Assembly: GCF_002848345.1 (NCBI RefSeq)
Contig: NZ_CP025429.1
Coordinates: 3,162,001-3,226,000, forward strand
DNA from: Chromobacterium sp. ATCC 53434
GTDB lineage: Bacteria > Pseudomonadota > Gammaproteobacteria > Burkholderiales > Chromobacteriaceae
Direction: 5' to 3'
DNA: 64,000 bases
Part shown: one piece after another, positions 1 through 8,329 of the stretch
How the letters are laid out: each line of letters begins with the position of its first letter
Position numbering within the stretch: the first letter of the stretch is position 1
The notes under the pieces: generated by a model
The model's database searches: none
Seen by the model: the letters and a program-made list of their open reading frames with translations, nothing else
What the model was told of the DNA's origin: nothing
Translations under genes and position numbers: made by a program

Positions 1-2
1 GC

Positions 3-3000
3 GCCGACATCTCCGTCCCGGTCGGCGAGGGCGCGTGCGCGCTGGTGCTGGAGCCGGCCGACGTGGTGCGCGAGCAAGGCCGCGCCGCCTACGCCGAATG
101 GCGCGGCGCCGGCTTCGGCGATTCGGCGCAGGCCGCCGCCGCGGCCATCCGCGCCGGCATCGGCCAGGACGCCGCCAGCGCCGGTCTGGTGGAAAGCGCC
201 GGACAACTGCCGTCCGCCGACCTGCTCGGCGGCCGCCCGGCGCTGTCCAGCGCCGCCGCCGTGTTCGGCCACACCCGGATGACCGCCCCGCTGCTCGGCG
301 TGCTGCATGCCGTTCTGAGCCTGAGCGGGCGCAACCTGCCGGCCTGGGCCGGCTGGAACGGCGCCCGGATCCCGGCCGGCCTGGAAGAGTCGCACGCCTA
401 TGTGCCGACCGACGCCCGCCCCTGGTTCCGCCCGGCCGACGGCCGCCGCCTCGCCGCCGTCCTGGCGCGCGACGACGACGGCCACTCGGCTCAGGCGCTG
501 CTGGCGGAAACCCCGGCGGGCATCGCCAACAAGGCGGTGGAGCCGGCCCTGCCGCTGCTGCTGCCGCTGGCCGCCGCCGACCGCGACGCGCTGCTGGCGC
601 AGCTGGCCGCCCGGGTCGCCGAACTGGAAAAACCGGACGCCGACGCCGCCGCGCTGTGCCGCGCCGCGGTGCTGGCCCACAATCCTCAGGCGCCGCTGGC
701 GCTGGCGCTGGTGGCCGACAACGGCGCCGGCCTGCTGGAGGAGGCCCGCGCCGCGCTGGCGCAACTGCCGAAGGCGCAGGCCGACTGGCAATCGCCGCGC
801 GGCAGCCGCTTCTGCCCCGCTCCGCTGGGCCGGGACGGCAAGGTGGCCTTCGTCTACTCGGCGCTGAACACCGCCTTCACCGGCCTCGCCGCCCGCGTCT
901 GCCAACTGGAGCCGCAGGCGGGCGAGCGCCTGTCCGCCGCCCACCGCGACGCCGCCGCCACCATGCGCAGCGAACAGCTCTACCCGCGCCGGCTGGCGCC
1001 GCTGGACGCCGAGGGCCGCATGCTGGCCGAAGAGGCGCTGCTGCAGGACAACCCGGCGCTGATCAACGCCGGCATCCTGTCCGGCTGGCTGTACACCACC
1101 TTGCTGACCGAACGCGTCGGCCTGAAGCCGGCGCTGAGTTTCGGCCACAGCCTGGGGCAGGCCACGATGATGTTCGCCAGCGGCGCCTGGGCGCCGGGCG
1201 ATGTCTGGCTGGAGCGGCTGCAGGAGCTGGACGGCTCGCTGACCCGCCTGTCCGGCGACAAGCAGGCGGTGCGCGAGGCCTGGCAGCTGCCCGATGGCCA
1301 GCCGGTGGACTGGGTCAACTACCTGGTGCTGGCGCCGGCGGTCAGCGTGGTGGAAGCCGCCCGGCAGGAAACCCGCGCCTATGTCAGCCTGATCAACTCG
1401 CCTGACGAAGTGACCCTGGTCGGCGAACGCGCCGCCTGCGACCGCATCCTGCAGCGCCTGGGCGCCGAAGCGGTGCCGGCGCCGGACAGCCTGGCCATGC
1501 ATTGCGCGCCCGCCGAGCGCGAGCGCGCCACGATCGCCGGGCGTTTCACCGCCCAGCTGGCCAAGCGGCCGGAAGGCCTGCTGTTCGCCGGCGGCGCGCC
1601 CGCCGCCTGGAGCCCGGAAGCGGTGGCCGAACGCGTCGCCGACGATCTGGTTTCGCCGCTGGACTTCCCGGCGCTGGTCGATCAGGCCTACGCGCAAGGC
1701 GTGCGGCTCTTCCTCGAGCTGGGCCCCGGCGGCAACTGCAGCCGCTGGATAGACAAGACGCTGCGCGACCGCCCGCACGCCGCCTTCGCGCTGGCCCGCC
1801 GCGACCAGGACGACGCCGTGATGCTGGCCAAGCTGCTGGCGCTGCTGGTGGCCCACCGCGTGCCGCTGGACCTGGCCGCCGCGCTGCGCGTCAAGCCCGA
1901 AGAGAAAAAGCCGGCCCTGCTCAAGGACCTGATGTTCTGCCGCCCGCCCATCGCCGCCACGCTGGCGGAAGCGCTGCGCAAGCAGGGCCTGGACCAGGCA
2001 CTGGCCCGTCCGTCGAAAACACCGTCCCTCAAACCCGCAACGCAAGACGCCATGACCACCATCCCCACCCAGACCGTTCAGCCGGCCGACGCCGCGCCGC
2101 AGCAAGCGACCGAACCAGCCGAACGACACCGCGCCGAACTGGCCGCCAGCCACGCCTCGCTGGTCAGCCTGCTGGCCGGCAAGCCCGCCGCCGACCCGGC
2201 GGCCGCGCCGAAACACCCTCCGCTGTTCAACGAAGCCGACATCATGGAGTTCGCCGAAGGCCGCGTCGCCAACGTGCTGGGGCCGAAATTCGCCGAAATC
2301 GACCGACTGCCGCGCCGCGTGCGGGTGCCCGGCGCGCCGTTCATGGCCGTCAGCCGCGTCACCGCGCTGTCCGGCACCTACGGCAAGCTGGAAGACAGCC
2401 GCATCCGCACCGAGTTCGACATTCCCAAGCCGGCCTGGAACGCGGTGGACGGCCAGGTTTCCTACCTGTCGCTGGACGCCCAGGGCGTGCTGTTCCTGGT
2501 GGGTTGGCTGGGCATAGACTTTGAAAACCGCGGCAACCGCGCCTACCGCTGGCTGGACGCGCAGCTGACCTATCTGGACGTGATGCCGCAGGCCGGCCAG
2601 TGCGTGGAATACGACATCCACATCACCCAGTCCTTCCGCAACGGCGAGGCCACCCTGTTCAAAACCGACTTCCTCGCCAGCGTGGACGGCCACCCGGCGC
2701 TGAAGATCGACCATTGCACCGCCGGCTTCTTCACCTACGAGGAACTGAGCAAGGGCGCCGGCATCACCGACCAGCACCGCACCCCGCGCACCGTGACGCA
2801 AACCGCCTTCACGCCGCCGCTGACGCCGCCGCGCCGCTCGCTGGACGGCGCCGACCTGCTGGCCATCTCGCGCGGCGAGATCGCCCAGGTGCTGTCGCCG
2901 GCCCACGCCAGCGGCGGCCGCAACCCGTCGCTGCGCCTGCCGCCGGCCGCCATCCAGTTCATCGACCGCGTCACCAGCATCGAGCCGGCCGGCGGCGCCC

Positions 3001-3434
3001 ACGGCCTGGGCGGCTGCGAGGCCGAATTCCAGGTGAACCCGCAACACTGGGCGATCCGCGCCCACTTCAAGGACGATCCGATCTTCCCCGGCCCGTGCAT
3101 GATGGAAGGCGCCTTCCAGCTGCTGCAGACCTACGCGCTGTCGCTGGGCCTGCAGACCGCCGTCACCGGCGCGCGCTTCCAGCCGCTGCCGCACCGTCCG
3201 TCGCTGGTGCGCTTCCGCGCCCAGGTGCTGCCGCAGAACCAGACCTTCACCTACCGCGCCGACATCGTCGAAATCGGCCTGACGCCGGAGCCTTACCTGA
3301 TCGCCGACATCGACCTGATAGACAACGGCCGCGTGATGGGCCGGGTCGAAGGCCTGGGCATCCGCCTGACCGGCCAGCCGGCGCTGCCGCAGGCCGCGGC
3401 CGCCGCGGCGCACATCCAGGGAGCGGCGCAATGA
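3..3434 (+). CDS. PfaC-like polyketide/PUFA synthase, KS(CLF)-AT-DH-DH, 5' truncated
   Basis: The reading frame is open through the left edge, so the N-terminus is missing; 1143 residues are visible. It begins in the last part of a ketosynthase or chain-length-factor domain: a GEGACALVLE segment is followed by FGHTRMTAP, whose His (codon 270-272) is the usual KS histidine. An acyltransferase domain follows with the serine motif FGHSLGQ (Ser codon 1149-1151). After a Pro/Ala-rich linker (about 2000-2220) come two hotdog dehydratase repeats. The second has AHFKDDPIFPG (His codon 3063-3065) and MMEGAFQLLQ, which has Glu where FabA has Asp. PUFA synthases make long acyl chains from malonyl units in the cytoplasm. 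The domain order resembles myxobacterial Pfa3 (KS-CLF-AT-DH-DH) without the acyltransferase tail. The stop overlaps the next start (ATGA), implying coupling. The product is unknown; family assignment is solid, PUFA production is not shown. Confidence 0.88.
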   Translation, partial: ADISVPVGEGACALVLEPADVVREQGRAAYAEWRGAGFGDSAQAAAAAIRAGIGQDAASAGLVESAGQLPSADLLGGRPALSSAAAVFGHTRMTAPLLGVLHAVLSLSGRNLPAWAGWNGARIPAGLEESHAYVPTDARPWFRPADGRRLAAVLARDDDGHSAQALLAETPAGIANKAVEPALPLLLPLAAADRDALLAQLAARVAELEKPDADAAALCRAAVLAHNPQAPLALALVADNGAGLLEEARAALAQLPKAQADWQSPRGSRFCPAPLGRDGKVAFVYSALNTAFTGLAARVCQLEPQAGERLSAAHRDAAATMRSEQLYPRRLAPLDAEGRMLAEEALLQDNPALINAGILSGWLYTTLLTERVGLKPALSFGHSLGQATMMFASGAWAPGDVWLERLQELDGSLTRLSGDKQAVREAWQLPDGQPVDWVNYLVLAPAVSVVEAARQETRAYVSLINSPDEVTLVGERAACDRILQRLGAEAVPAPDSLAMHCAPAERERATIAGRFTAQLAKRPEGLLFAGGAPAAWSPEAVAERVADDLVSPLDFPALVDQAYAQGVRLFLELGPGGNCSRWIDKTLRDRPHAAFALARRDQDDAVMLAKLLALLVAHRVPLDLAAALRVKPEEKKPALLKDLMFCRPPIAATLAEALRKQGLDQALARPSKTPSLKPATQDAMTTIPTQTVQPADAAPQQATEPAERHRAELAASHASLVSLLAGKPAADPAAAPKHPPLFNEADIMEFAEGRVANVLGPKFAEIDRLPRRVRVPGAPFMAVSRVTALSGTYGKLEDSRIRTEFDIPKPAWNAVDGQVSYLSLDAQGVLFLVGWLGIDFENRGNRAYRWLDAQLTYLDVMPQAGQCVEYDIHITQSFRNGEATLFKTDFLASVDGHPALKIDHCTAGFFTYEELSKGAGITDQHRTPRTVTQTAFTPPLTPPRRSLDGADLLAISRGEIAQVLSPAHASGGRNPSLRLPPAAIQFIDRVTSIEPAGGAHGLGGCEAEFQVNPQHWAIRAHFKDDPIFPGPCMMEGAFQLLQTYALSLGLQTAVTGARFQPLPHRPSLVRFRAQVLPQNQTFTYRADIVEIGLTPEPYLIADIDLIDNGRVMGRVEGLGIRLTGQPALPQAAAAAAHIQGAAQ

Positions 3435-5146
3435 ACCCCGCCTCCTCCTCCATGGCTCGCGGCGCCGAGCAACTGGGCAGCGCCGCCTTCCGCCAGCGCC
3501 ATGGCTTGCGCCTGGCCTATATGGCCGGCGCCATGGCCAACGGCATCGCCGGCGAAGAACTGGTGATCGCGCTGAGCCGCGCCGGCTGCCTGGCCAGCTT
3601 CGGCGCCGCCGGCCTCAGCCTGGAACGGGTCGGCGAAGCCATCGTCCGGCTGCGCGCCGAGCTGCCCGGCAAGCCGCTGTGCTTCAACCTGATCCACACC
3701 CCGGACGATCCGGCGCTGGAGCGCGCGCTGGTCGACCTTTACCTGCGCCACGGCGTGGAAACCATCGAGGCCTCGGCCTTCATGGCGCTGAGCCCGGCCA
3801 TCGTGCTGTACCGCGCCAAGGGCGCCCGCCTCGACGACGCAGGCAATGCGGTGGCGCGCCAGCGCGTGATCGCCAAGGTGTCGCGCCGCGAGGTGGCCGA
3901 GCCCTTCTTCCGCCCGGCGCCGGACGCCATCCTGGACGCGCTGCAGGCGGCCGGCGAGCTGACCGCGCAGGAAGCGGCGGCGGCCCGGCTGCTGCCGGTG
4001 GCCGACGACGTCACCGTCGAGGCCGACTCCGGCGGCCATACCGACCGCCAGTCGCTGGTCTGCGCGCTGCCGGCGCTGGCGCTGCTGCGCCGCCGCGTCG
4101 CCGAGGTGTTTCCCGCCGCGGCGCGGGTCGGCCTGGGCGCGGCCGGCGGCATCAGCACCCCGGCGGCCATCGCCGCCGCCTTCGCGATGGGCGCCGACTA
4201 CGTCGTCACCGGCTCGGTCAACCAGGCTTGCGTCGAATCGGCCACCTCGCCGGCGGTGCGCAAGCTGCTGGCCGACGCCGACCTGGCCGACGTGACCATG
4301 GCGCCGGCCGCCGACATGTTCGAACTGGGCGTGCAGGTGCAGGTGCTGAAGCGCGGCACGCTGTTCGCCGTGCGAGGCGCGCAGCTGACCGAGCTGTACC
4401 GCGCCCACCCGTCCTTGCAGGCCATCCCGCCGGCCGAGCTGGCGCGGCTGGAACAGCAGCTGTTCCGCCAGCCGCTCTCCGCGGTGGAAGCCGAGACGCT
4501 GGCGTTCTGGCAGCAGCGCAATCCGGCGCTGGCCGATCAGGCCCGCCGCGAGCCCAAGGTGCTGATGGGCCTGGTGTTCCGCTGGTATTTAGGCCAGTCC
4601 TCGCGCTGGGCGATACAGGGCGCGCCGGAGCGGACGCTGGACTATCAGGTCTGGTGCGGGCCGGCGATGGGCGCCTTCAACGCCTGGGCGGCCGGCACGC
4701 CGTTCGCCGATCCGGCCGCGCGCCGGGCGGCCGCGGTGGCCGACGCGCTGATGCAGGCGGCGACGCAGCCGCTGTCCCAGCCGGCGCCCGTCGCGCCCGT
4801 CGCGCCAGCCGCGCAAACCGCGCCGCCGCAGGCTTTGCGGCCGGAACCGGCCCCGGCGGCCGCGCCGCCGGCCTCGTTCTCGGCCGAGGACATCCAGGAG
4901 TGGCTGATGGAACAGATCGCGTCCCAGCTGGATCTTTCGCCGGACGACATCGACCCGCGCCGCACCTTCGAAAGCTACACGCTGGACTCCACCCGCGCGC
5001 TGCTGATCCTCACCCGGCTGGAAAAGCGGCTGGCCCTGAAACTGTCGCCGACGCTGATCTGGAACTACCCGACCATAGAGACACTGGCGACCCAATTATG
5101 CAAAATGGCATTAGTAAAGAAAATTGACATGCAAGCAGCACAGTAA
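3431..5146 (+). CDS. PfaD-like enoyl reductase with C-terminal acyl carrier domain
   Basis: A 571-residue protein. Residues 1 to about 440 match the PfaD/FabK-type TIM-barrel flavin enoyl reductases that reduce the growing chain in PUFA synthases. VGLGAAGGIS and the GADYVVTGSVNQA segment (about residues 232-266) are the expected phosphate/FMN-binding part. An Ala/Pro-rich linker (about 440-480) leads to an acyl carrier domain (about 483-560) with the attachment motif TLDSTRALL (Ser520) and the helix SPTLIWNYPTIETLA typical of stand-alone or loading-type carrier domains. PfaD proteins normally lack a carrier domain; carriers sit in PfaA. The fusion is therefore unusual. The start overlaps the PfaC-like stop by 4 bp. 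The phosphopantetheinyl transferase two genes downstream is a plausible activator of Ser520. Confidence 0.9.
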   Translation: MNPASSSMARGAEQLGSAAFRQRHGLRLAYMAGAMANGIAGEELVIALSRAGCLASFGAAGLSLERVGEAIVRLRAELPGKPLCFNLIHTPDDPALERALVDLYLRHGVETIEASAFMALSPAIVLYRAKGARLDDAGNAVARQRVIAKVSRREVAEPFFRPAPDAILDALQAAGELTAQEAAAARLLPVADDVTVEADSGGHTDRQSLVCALPALALLRRRVAEVFPAAARVGLGAAGGISTPAAIAAAFAMGADYVVTGSVNQACVESATSPAVRKLLADADLADVTMAPAADMFELGVQVQVLKRGTLFAVRGAQLTELYRAHPSLQAIPPAELARLEQQLFRQPLSAVEAETLAFWQQRNPALADQARREPKVLMGLVFRWYLGQSSRWAIQGAPERTLDYQVWCGPAMGAFNAWAAGTPFADPAARRAAAVADALMQAATQPLSQPAPVAPVAPAAQTAPPQALRPEPAPAAAPPASFSAEDIQEWLMEQIASQLDLSPDDIDPRRTFESYTLDSTRALLILTRLEKRLALKLSPTLIWNYPTIETLATQLCKMALVKKIDMQAAQ

Positions 5147-5150
5147 GGCG

Positions 5151-5187
5151 GCCGCCCCGGCCGGATTTCATGCCGTGCCGGGGCGGC
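5151..5187. terminator. GC-rich hairpin between pfaD-like and thioesterase genes
   Basis: Perfect 10-bp inverted repeat (5151-5160 with 5178-5187, 17-nt loop) just after the PfaD-like stop. No T-run follows, so it may be an mRNA 3'-end stabiliser or a partial attenuator rather than a full terminator. Confidence 0.4.
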
Positions 5188-5224
5188 TTGAACACAGATT
5201 CAGACCGAACCAGGAATCCGCATC

Positions 5225-6019
5225 ATGATCTCGTCCCATCAAACCGCGTCATCGCTCGCGCCAGTCCCGCACGACACCGGCAACTGGCTGATCTTCCGCA
5301 AGCCGCGCCCCAAGGCCGAACTGCGGCTGCTCTGCTTCCACCACGCCGGCGGCGCGGCATTGGCCTATCGCAGCTGGACCGATCGCATGCCGGACTTCAT
5401 CGACGTCTGCCCGGTGCAACTGCCGGGGCGCGGCACGCGCTACGGCGAGGACGCCCACACCCGCGTGGAGCGCCTGGTTCCGTCGCTGCTGCGGGCGATA
5501 CGCCCGTTGCTGGACCGCCCGGTGGCGCTGTTCGGCCACAGCATGGGCGCCGCGCTGGCCTTCGCCACCGCCCAGGCGCTGGAGCGCAGCCAGACGCAGG
5601 TGCTGCACCTGTTCGCCTCCGGCCGCCGCCCGCCGCTGCCGGAATACCGCACCCAGCTGCACCGGATGGGCGACGCCGAGCTCACCGCCTACCTGCGCCA
5701 GTTGGGCGGCACGCCGGAAATCGTGTTCCAAGAGGAAGAACTGAAGCACGCGGTGTTCTCGCTGCTGCGCGCCGACCTGGAAATGAACGACCACTTCCAG
5801 GCCTCGTCGCCGCTGTTGAACGTGCCCATCACCGCCTTGGGCGGCGACAACGACGACCACGTGCCGGTAGCGGCGCTGGAAGACTGGCGGCGCCTCACCC
5901 ACTCCAGCTTCAGCCGCCAGCTGTTCAGCGGCGGGCATTTCTTCGTCCGCGACATGGAGACCGCCGTGATCCAGCACGTGACTTCCACGCTGTCGGCCAG
6001 CGTGGCCTGCCCGTTGTGA
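5225..6019 (+). CDS. Type II thioesterase (GrsT/TEII family alpha/beta hydrolase)
   Basis: A 264-residue alpha/beta hydrolase of the usual TEII length. The family frees carrier proteins of stalled or misprimed acyl groups in polyketide and peptide synthases, or releases product. The CFHHAGGAALAYRSW signature lies near residues 37-51, the nucleophile motif LFGHSMGAA has its serine at 106, a GGDNDDHV segment supplies the likely Asp, and GGHFF the His. An AGGAA ribosome site precedes the ATG. It follows the PfaD-like gene by 78 bp and overlaps the next gene by 4 bp (GTGA), so it belongs to the same operon. Which carrier it serves cannot be told from sequence; the fused carrier of the neighbouring reductase is the obvious candidate. 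Confidence 0.9.
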   Translation: MISSHQTASSLAPVPHDTGNWLIFRKPRPKAELRLLCFHHAGGAALAYRSWTDRMPDFIDVCPVQLPGRGTRYGEDAHTRVERLVPSLLRAIRPLLDRPVALFGHSMGAALAFATAQALERSQTQVLHLFASGRRPPLPEYRTQLHRMGDAELTAYLRQLGGTPEIVFQEEELKHAVFSLLRADLEMNDHFQASSPLLNVPITALGGDNDDHVPVAALEDWRRLTHSSFSRQLFSGGHFFVRDMETAVIQHVTSTLSASVACPL

Positions 6020-6723
6020 GCGCCTTGCGGCAAGCGCTGGCCGCCTCCGGCCCGGCGATAGACGTGATCGCCGTCCCATTGGACGGACCGCGCTGCCCGG
6101 ACGCGCTGTCGCCGGCGGAACGGCTGCATGCCGAGCGCTTCTTCCGCCCGCGCGACGGCGCCCGCTACGCCGCCGCCCGCAACGCGCTGCGCCACCTGCT
6201 GGCCGCCGCGCTGGACGCCGACCCGGCCAGGCTGGCGTTCGCCGCAGAAAGCGGCGGCAAGCCCTGGCTGCCGGCCCATCCGGAGTTGGGCTTCAATCTG
6301 AGCCATTCCGGCGACGCCGCCCTGGTGGCGCTGGCGCGCGGGCTGCGGCTCGGCGTGGACCTGGAACAGCGCCGGCGCGACGGCCGCGAGCTGGAGTGGC
6401 GAGGCATCGCCGAATCGTACTTCAGCGCGCGCGAGCGGCTGACGCTGGACGGCGGCGACGCCACGCGGCGCTTCCTGCGGATGTGGACCGCCAAGGAGGC
6501 CGTGCTCAAGGCGATGGGCAGCGGCCTGTCCGAACTGGCCGACGTGGAAATCGCGCTGGACCAGGCCGACCGGCCCCGGCTGCTGTCGGCCCACCGCGAC
6601 CAATGGCGGCTGCAGGCGCTGGAAACGGAAGACGGCCACGCCGCCGCGCTGGCCCACGACGGCCCGCCACTGCCGCTGCGCCAATGGCGCACCCAAGAAT
6701 TCACCCTATCCTTCCCCACCTGA
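6016..6723 (+). CDS. 4'-phosphopantetheinyl transferase, Sfp type
   Basis: A 235-residue Sfp/AcpT-superfamily enzyme that moves phosphopantetheine from CoA onto a carrier-protein serine. Family motifs are in order: FNLSHSGD, the magnesium-binding GVDLEQ, and RMWTAKEAVLKAMGSGLSE (the W..KEA motif). The start chosen is the GTG whose last two bases overlap the thioesterase stop codon; no in-frame ATG lies near it, and GTGA overlap is used elsewhere in this window. Dedicated transferases are common in Pfa-type clusters (PfaE), and here it would prime the carrier domain of the PfaD-like protein and any carriers encoded left of the window. Confidence in function is high; the specific target is inferred. 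Confidence 0.9.
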   Translation: MSALRQALAASGPAIDVIAVPLDGPRCPDALSPAERLHAERFFRPRDGARYAAARNALRHLLAAALDADPARLAFAAESGGKPWLPAHPELGFNLSHSGDAALVALARGLRLGVDLEQRRRDGRELEWRGIAESYFSARERLTLDGGDATRRFLRMWTAKEAVLKAMGSGLSELADVEIALDQADRPRLLSAHRDQWRLQALETEDGHAAALAHDGPPLPLRQWRTQEFTLSFPT

Positions 6724-6736
6724 GAGGACTCGACTC

Positions 6737-8170
6737 ATGTCCAAGCTGCTTGAAGCGTTTCTGGCGTCCAACGCCTCCTATCCGGTCCTGTACAGCCAAT
6801 TGACCGAACTGATCGGCGAAGCCGCCCACCTGCCGCCGCCGGCGCGCGAGCCCGGCAGCCCGCTGCGGCTGCTGTTCGCCGGCTATGCCGGCGGCGGCAA
6901 CACCGGTTCCGATGTGCGGGTGGCCGAAATGATCCGCCAGGTGCGCGCCATCCTCGGCCGCGACCGGGTCGAGATCGGCCTGGTCGGCACCGGCGTGGAA
7001 CTGCCGGAAGACCTGCAGGACGACGTCAAGCTGGAACTGGTGCAGGACTATTTCCCGGAATTCCTGATCCGCACCATCCGCGAGTACGACGGCGTGATCG
7101 CCTGCGACGGTTCCATGTTCAAATCCAATCTGTGCTGCATGCTGTCGGCGATGCTGGGCGGCGCGCTGGGCATGGCCGTCGCCAGCGGCCGGCTGGCGGT
7201 GGGCTACGGCGCCGAGGCCGGCAAGATGGAGCCGGAGCTGTCGGCCTTCATCTCCAGCCTGGGCAAGGGCCCGCTGATCCTGTGCCGCAACGAGGAGTCC
7301 AAGGCGGTGCTGCAGCCGCTGGGCCTGCGCGCCACCGGCGGCGCCGACACCGCCTGGACCTATCGGGCCGAGCCGGCCGACGCGATCCGCGAACGGCTGG
7401 TGCGGCTGGGCCTGGCCGACTTCCCGCTGCTGGCGGTATGTCCGATGAACCCGTTCTGGTGGCCGGTCAAGCCGGACCTGGTGAAGGCCCAGGAAATGGC
7501 CGAAACCGGCGCGCACAGCGAGCTGTTCTTCGGCAGCATCCTGTTCCACCCCGACAACGAATCGATCCGCAGCCGCTACAACGCCTACCTGGACGCGCTG
7601 GCCCACGCCGCGCGCCAATGGCAGCGCGACACCGGCGGCGGCGTGCTGATCATCGGCATGGACAAGGTGGACCGCGCCGCCTGCAACGACCTGGCCTCGC
7701 GCTTCGAACAGGCGCCGCCCATCGTCGCCAGCGGCGACATGCCGCCGCGCGCCATCGTCGGCCTGTTGCGCGCCGCCGACCTGCTGCTCAGCTCGCGTTT
7801 CCACGCCATCGTCACCAGCATGGAAGCCGGCGTGCCGGCGGTCGGCGTCAGCATGGACGAACGCATCGCCAATCTCTTGGGCAAGGACGAGATCGGCCGC
7901 CGCCTGCTGAAGGTGGACGCGCCGGACCTGGCGGACAAGCTGGTGGTCTCGCTGCGCCACGCCGAAGCCAACCGCCTGGACATCTCGCGCCAGACCCGCC
8001 AGTCGGTGGCCGGCCACCTGCGCGAGATGGCCGAGATGGGACGCCGTTTCGCCGAGGAAGTGCGCCGCTTCCACCCCGACATCGAGACCCCGGCCGACGA
8101 CGCGCACTGGACCGCCTTCCTGCCGGAAATCAGCCCGGCGCTGCAGAGCCTGATCGCTCAGCACAACTAG
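6737..8170 (+). CDS. Polysaccharide pyruvyl transferase-like protein
   Basis: A 477-residue protein of the polysaccharide pyruvyl transferase family (CsaB/WcaK type), which normally adds ketal pyruvate from phosphoenolpyruvate to sugars. Visible signatures are AGYAGGGNTGSD near residues 50-59 and, near 352-375, SSRFHAIVTSMEAGVP followed by VGVSMDER, the C-terminal half of the GT-B-like fold. No signal peptide or membrane segment is seen. It starts 13 bp after the transferase gene with a GAGAGGA ribosome site, so it is almost certainly the last gene of the lipid-synthase operon. That pairing is unexpected: it suggests the final product is a glycolipid or pyruvylated lipid, but the true acceptor is unknown. 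Confidence 0.82.
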   Translation: MSKLLEAFLASNASYPVLYSQLTELIGEAAHLPPPAREPGSPLRLLFAGYAGGGNTGSDVRVAEMIRQVRAILGRDRVEIGLVGTGVELPEDLQDDVKLELVQDYFPEFLIRTIREYDGVIACDGSMFKSNLCCMLSAMLGGALGMAVASGRLAVGYGAEAGKMEPELSAFISSLGKGPLILCRNEESKAVLQPLGLRATGGADTAWTYRAEPADAIRERLVRLGLADFPLLAVCPMNPFWWPVKPDLVKAQEMAETGAHSELFFGSILFHPDNESIRSRYNAYLDALAHAARQWQRDTGGGVLIIGMDKVDRAACNDLASRFEQAPPIVASGDMPPRAIVGLLRAADLLLSSRFHAIVTSMEAGVPAVGVSMDERIANLLGKDEIGRRLLKVDAPDLADKLVVSLRHAEANRLDISRQTRQSVAGHLREMAEMGRRFAEEVRRFHPDIETPADDAHWTAFLPEISPALQSLIAQHN

Positions 8171-8282
8171 CGCGGCAAAACGGCGGAACCTGTTCGAAAT
8201 AACAGGGGGCGGCACCCTGGCGCGTTCGGACAATCAACATATTGCTACCGTGACGCGCAAGCGCCCCCCGTCAACCCCACCC

Positions 8283-8304
8283 CATCGCCTGCCCGCAGGC
8301 GATG
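8283..8304. terminator. Perfect hairpin ahead of the lipoprotein gene
   Basis: Arms 8283-8292 and 8295-8304 are perfectly complementary over 10 bp and a short TTTT follows at 8311-8314. It could terminate the upstream operon, or act in the leader of the gene at 8330. A second small stem (8190-8195 with 8202-8207) lies just after the upstream stop. Confidence 0.5.
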
Positions 8305-8329
8305 GAGCCGTTTTCATCCGGAGATTTCC

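Noticed and set aside
35..1405. Alternative plus-strand frame over the PfaC-like gene
   Set aside because: The product is almost all Arg, Pro, Ala and Gly, typical of a shifted frame; the other frame has clear KS, AT and DH motifs.
5170..6015. Long N-terminal extension of the phosphopantetheinyl transferase
   Set aside because: It overlaps the thioesterase gene in another frame and has no homology; the GTG at 6016 fits the family start.
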